From NCBI RefSeq assembly GCF_024628865.1, contig NZ_CP102384.1, positions 1 through 64,000 of the forward strand: 64,000 nucleotides of DNA. Reading direction: 5' to 3'. The notes under the pieces were generated by a model that did not search any database, had not been told where the DNA came from, and saw only the letters and a program-made list of their open reading frames with translations. Positions 61,901 through 64,000 of this stretch are shown here, in pieces (the first letter of the stretch is position 1; each line of letters begins with the position of its first letter). The position numbers and the translations under genes are program-made. Source of the DNA: Sphingopyxis sp. DBS4. GTDB lineage: Bacteria; Pseudomonadota; Alphaproteobacteria; Sphingomonadales; Sphingomonadaceae.

Positions 61901-64000
61901 CGATCGACGGTGCCGTCGGAGGCGTGCTCATCCAGACCGATCTCGCCGACACCGCGGGGCTCACCGGCGTCTTCACCAACAGCGGCACGATTTCGAGCGC
62001 GGAGGGCGCGGCGATCATTGCCCATGTCCAGTCGAACGTCACCAATTCGGGGACGCTCACCGGCGGAGGCGGGGTTGCGGTTCAGCTCGACGCCTATGAC
62101 GACAATGTGACCCTGCACACCGGCAGCGCCATCACCGGCCTCGTCGACGCGGGCGAGGGGACCGACAGGCTGACCCTCGACGGCGACATATTGGAACTCA
62201 CCGAAGCGCAGCAGCTCACTGCGGCGGCCGGATTCGAGGAATTGCAGGTCGCGGCGGGCTATTGGTCGACATCGGGCGTGGTCGGTGAATTCGGCCATGT
62301 CGCGATCGAAGAAGGCGCGGCGCTTCAGGTCAATGAGGTGACGGTCGGCGGCGAAGCCGATTCGCCGATCCTGACCGCGTCGGTCGTCACCAACGGCCTC
62401 CTCGTGCTGAACTTCGGCGACGACGAGACCGTGTCCAACCTCGACGAACTGACGATCAGCGGCAGCGGCAAGCTGCAACTGATCGGCGACGCGGTGTTCA
62501 CCGTCGATACCGATACGGTGGGACACACCGGCGGCACCATCGTCTCGAACGGCGGCCTCGTCCTGACCGGCCTGCTCCAGGGCGATGTCGTCACCGAAGG
62601 CAACGGCTATTTCGAACTGGGCGCGGGCGGCACCGAGGGCAGCTTCGAGGGCAATATCGTCAACGACGGCCGCTTCGTTTTCAACCGGTCGGACGATTAT
62701 GACTTCCTCGGCGCCTTCTCGGGCAGCGGCACGCTCGACAAGCGCGGCGCCGGCACGCTGACCTTCATGGGCGACTATGCCTTCCAGGGCGTCACCAACA
62801 TCTTCGGCGGCGCGGTCCGCATCGGCGGCATCATCAACCCCGAAACCGAGTTCAACCTCGGCGAAGGCGGTTCGCTCGATATTACCGGCAACGACCAGAC
62901 GATCGGCGGTCTGGTGGGCGAGAGCGATGCCCAGGTCGTTCTCGGCGACAACCAGCTCACCGTCGACCAGAGCACGAACAGCGAGTTCGCGGGCGCGATC
63001 TCGGGCAGCGGCGGCTTCGTCAAGACGGGCGACGGCACGCTGAACCTGTCGGGCGACAGCGACTATACCGGCCCGACCACGGTCGACGGCGGCAAGCTCG
63101 CGGTCAACGGCTCGATCGTCTCCGACGTCACCGTGAACGCGGGCGGCGCGCTCGGCGGCAACGGCAGCGTCGGATCGACGACGATCAACGGCGACGGCAA
63201 GCTGACCCCGGGCAATTCGATCGGCCGCCTGACCGTCGCGGGCGACCTGACCTTCGCGGCGGGTTCGGTCTATGAGGTCGAGGTCAACGCCGCGGGCCAG
63301 GGCGACCGGGTCGATGCGACCGGCACCGTCACGATCGACAGCGGCGCGAGCGTCGCGGTCCTCGCCGAGGACGGCGACTACAACGGCCGCACCGATTATG
63401 TGATCGTCACCGGCGCGGGCGGCGTCGACGGCAGCTTCGGCTCGGTGACGAGCGACCTTGCCTTCCTCGATCCGCTGCTGCGCTACAGCGCCACGGCCGT
63501 GACGCTGTCGCTCTATCGCAACGACGTCGATTTCGCCGATGTCGCGATCGGCTTCAACCAGGCGGGCGTCGCCGCCGCGGTGCAGTCGCGCGGTATCGAC
63601 GATCCGCTGTTCGAGGCGGTCGTGAACCAGAATGCGGCGGGCGCGCAGGCGGCGTTCGGCGACCTGTCGGGCGAAATCCTCGCGAGCACGATCAGCGGGC
63701 TCACCGACGACAGCCGCCATCTGCGCAATGCGCTCTACGGGCTGACGGGACCGGAGGAAGCGAGCCTGTTCGTCTGGGGTTCGGCCTTCGGCGGCTGGGG
63801 CGATTTCGACGCCAAGGCGGGCCGCTTCGCGATGGACACCGATCACAAGGGCTTCGTGACCGGCATCGGCTATGGCGGCAAGGGCTTCGCCGCGGCGCTG
63901 TCGGCGGGGATCGGAAATTCCGACTTCCGCTTCGGCGGTCGCAGCGACCGGGCAAAGGCCGACAGCAAATATCTGGCCGCGCACCTGACCTATGGCACCG
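58933..64000 (+). CDS. Very large autotransporter, truncated at the window edge
   Basis: Type V secreted adhesin-like protein, at least 1689 residues with no stop in the window. Signal MSTISKSRLLATSAIAGLSILQ..PVQAQ. The passenger is a beta-helix made of short NSGTI/NAGTI turns organised in about four super-repeats of 250-263 residues (see findings); then a non-repeat stretch, autotransporter-associated repeats at about 62735-63110 (LDKRGAGTLTFMGDY.., FVKTGDGTLNLSGDSDYTG..), GNSIGRLTVAG (pertactin-like), and the beginning of the beta-domain from about 63735 (LRNALYG..ASLFVWGSAFGGWGDF). The 5' leader has AGGGGG 10 nt ahead of the ATG. The 5-kb antisense open frame is a shadow. Confidence 0.93.
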   Translation, partial: MSTISKSRLLATSAIAGLSILQLGTPVQAQSFGIHNDQPDTQEISVGADEEVVGDDIGIYADNGAVIVDNAGTIRGNGTGPGGLDSRPSGGIVIAQPGSEITNSGEISGAANGIATSYFFSEDEEGENLPPEARAADTVVVNSGLISGEAGAGVSLTGGGSVTNDGTIRGLNGFPGSGVNGIGVAISEFPDAIAEGVDGIGTIVNNGDGAIEGQTFGVVLSGGGTIENHGAIRATGQYNPTIPGAQTPIGIVMGATPEQEGRSATLTNEGLVQGFIGIVAAGSLDTVTIENDGIINGQAFGILGASSGVLAVNNAEDGQILVGGNAITVNTSTLALNNAGLIQSQSQNGVNILSADAVIENSGTIRGALSGITTNVLQSSPGVFEALAANSSVTNSGTIIGGGGAAVALTGGGSVVNSGTIQGSNSATGAAGIGVAISEFEGVIAEGVTGIGSIVNDEDGLIEGQTFGAVLSGGGTITNSGTIRSTGVYNPATAVTPIGIVMGATPEQEGRSATLDNNQGVVTGFLGLVAGGSLETATINNAGIINGQALGIVGQSTGDLVINNAEDAEIASGGTAITANTSRLIVENDGMIRGDAQTGINILTPDALITNRGTIVGGQFGITTGPFQVSPGVFEGRATGTSVVNEGTIIGESSDGVRLIGGGSVTNSGTIYGQIGSDADGISMYAQVDQANEDYSALVTNQDGGSIVGQRFGIILSGGGAVDNAGEITGVAGGVFIQGTAINTDVSEDRSGLTASIINSGTIRGTGELGGSGGGGYGVGFGSDMSTATLENSGMIVSDFGAAVSQGSRADVTVTNAEGATITGATSGIYSFATGTLAVNNAGTIRGDGSYDGFDAAPDAGITITTAASSVTNSGTISGAGAGITTAYQFDEDINGLVGLAIGTEVENSGTIAGESNDGVRLIGGGSVTNSGTITGTGSALADGISMFAYDGQDAADYAASVVNSEGGTIGGDRFGIILSGGGSVENAGTIDGAVGGVLIQTDLADTAGLTGVFTNSGTISSAEGAAIIAHVQSNVTNSGTLTGGGGVAVQLDAYDDNVTLHTGSAITGLVDAGEGTDRLTLDGDILELTEAQQLTAAAGFEELQVAAGYWSTSGVVGEFGHVAIEEGAALQVNEVTVGGEADSPILTASVVTNGLLVLNFGDDETVSNLDELTISGSGKLQLIGDAVFTVDTDTVGHTGGTIVSNGGLVLTGLLQGDVVTEGNGYFELGAGGTEGSFEGNIVNDGRFVFNRSDDYDFLGAFSGSGTLDKRGAGTLTFMGDYAFQGVTNIFGGAVRIGGIINPETEFNLGEGGSLDITGNDQTIGGLVGESDAQVVLGDNQLTVDQSTNSEFAGAISGSGGFVKTGDGTLNLSGDSDYTGPTTVDGGKLAVNGSIVSDVTVNAGGALGGNGSVGSTTINGDGKLTPGNSIGRLTVAGDLTFAAGSVYEVEVNAAGQGDRVDATGTVTIDSGASVAVLAEDGDYNGRTDYVIVTGAGGVDGSFGSVTSDLAFLDPLLRYSATAVTLSLYRNDVDFADVAIGFNQAGVAAAVQSRGIDDPLFEAVVNQNAAGAQAAFGDLSGEILASTISGLTDDSRHLRNALYGLTGPEEASLFVWGSAFGGWGDFDAKAGRFAMDTDHKGFVTGIGYGGKGFAAALSAGIGNSDFRFGGRSDRAKADSKYLAAHLTYGT

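Noticed and set aside
58945..63984. A 1679-codon open frame on the minus strand opposite the autotransporter
   Set aside because: The sense frame has a signal peptide, NSGTI repeats and autotransporter motifs; the antisense translation is Arg/Asp/Ala-rich with no domain, as expected of GC-shadow frames in repeat-rich GC-rich genes.

Overview
The window looks like a chromosomal segment of an aerobic, high-GC alphaproteobacterium of the Sphingomonadales (Sphingopyxis/Sphingomonas type). This is inferred from gene content and style: a dnaA of alphaproteobacterial type, a PopZ-like polar organiser next to tolC and a PCMT-family gene, a bactofilin overlapping an M23 peptidase gene, a large TonB-dependent receptor, and many intergenic GC-rich inverted repeats. 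No phage, plasmid, transposase or CRISPR signature was seen.

Layout. 1-7.1 kb is core information processing: dnaA, then on the minus strand a lone glutathione S-transferase and the classic rpmH-rnpA-yidD-yidC-engB run, preceded by two small envelope genes. 7.2-15.9 kb is a same-strand run of 14 genes (TetR regulator, single and double VOC/glyoxalase-fold proteins, three GSTs, DUF1428 duplicate, DUF899, SRPBCC, two small membrane proteins) with a TetR-type palindrome at its head; it looks like a detoxification or metabolite-handling regulon and is the main accessory block. 16-24.4 kb holds a ComM/YifB ATPase, DUF1905 and GFA proteins, a membrane-bound diguanylate cyclase, a SpoIIAA-like protein, the bactofilin/M23 pair and an ICMT-like membrane methyltransferase. 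24.4-43.1 kb is mostly core: gshA, rsmE, a set of three Tad-type pseudopilin/VWA genes, ubiA, smc, two DsbA-like proteins, a DciA-like protein, mutY, a serine hydrolase, nudC, popZ-like, tolC and a PCMT-family methyltransferase, closed by a tRNA-Cys.

43.5-54.4 kb is an envelope and nutrient locus: a secreted M20 peptidase, a TonB-dependent receptor with an upstream secreted serine hydrolase, a divergent OmpR/TctE-type two-component system, a CapA-family exported protein and a FAD amine/D-amino-acid oxidase family enzyme. I infer use of peptides or D-amino-acid compounds, but no substrate can be read from the sequence. 54.4-64 kb holds an EF-hand secreted protein, an unusual HTH protein fused to an alpha/beta-hydrolase fold that has lost both the nucleophile and the histidine, a LuxR-type regulator, and a very large autotransporter built from tandem ~250-residue super-repeats that runs off the right edge.

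The clearest candidates for new biology are the 14-gene TetR/VOC/GST run, the degenerate hydrolase-HTH fusion beside the autotransporter, and the nested palindromic repeats, where one repeat family sits inside the hairpin of another.
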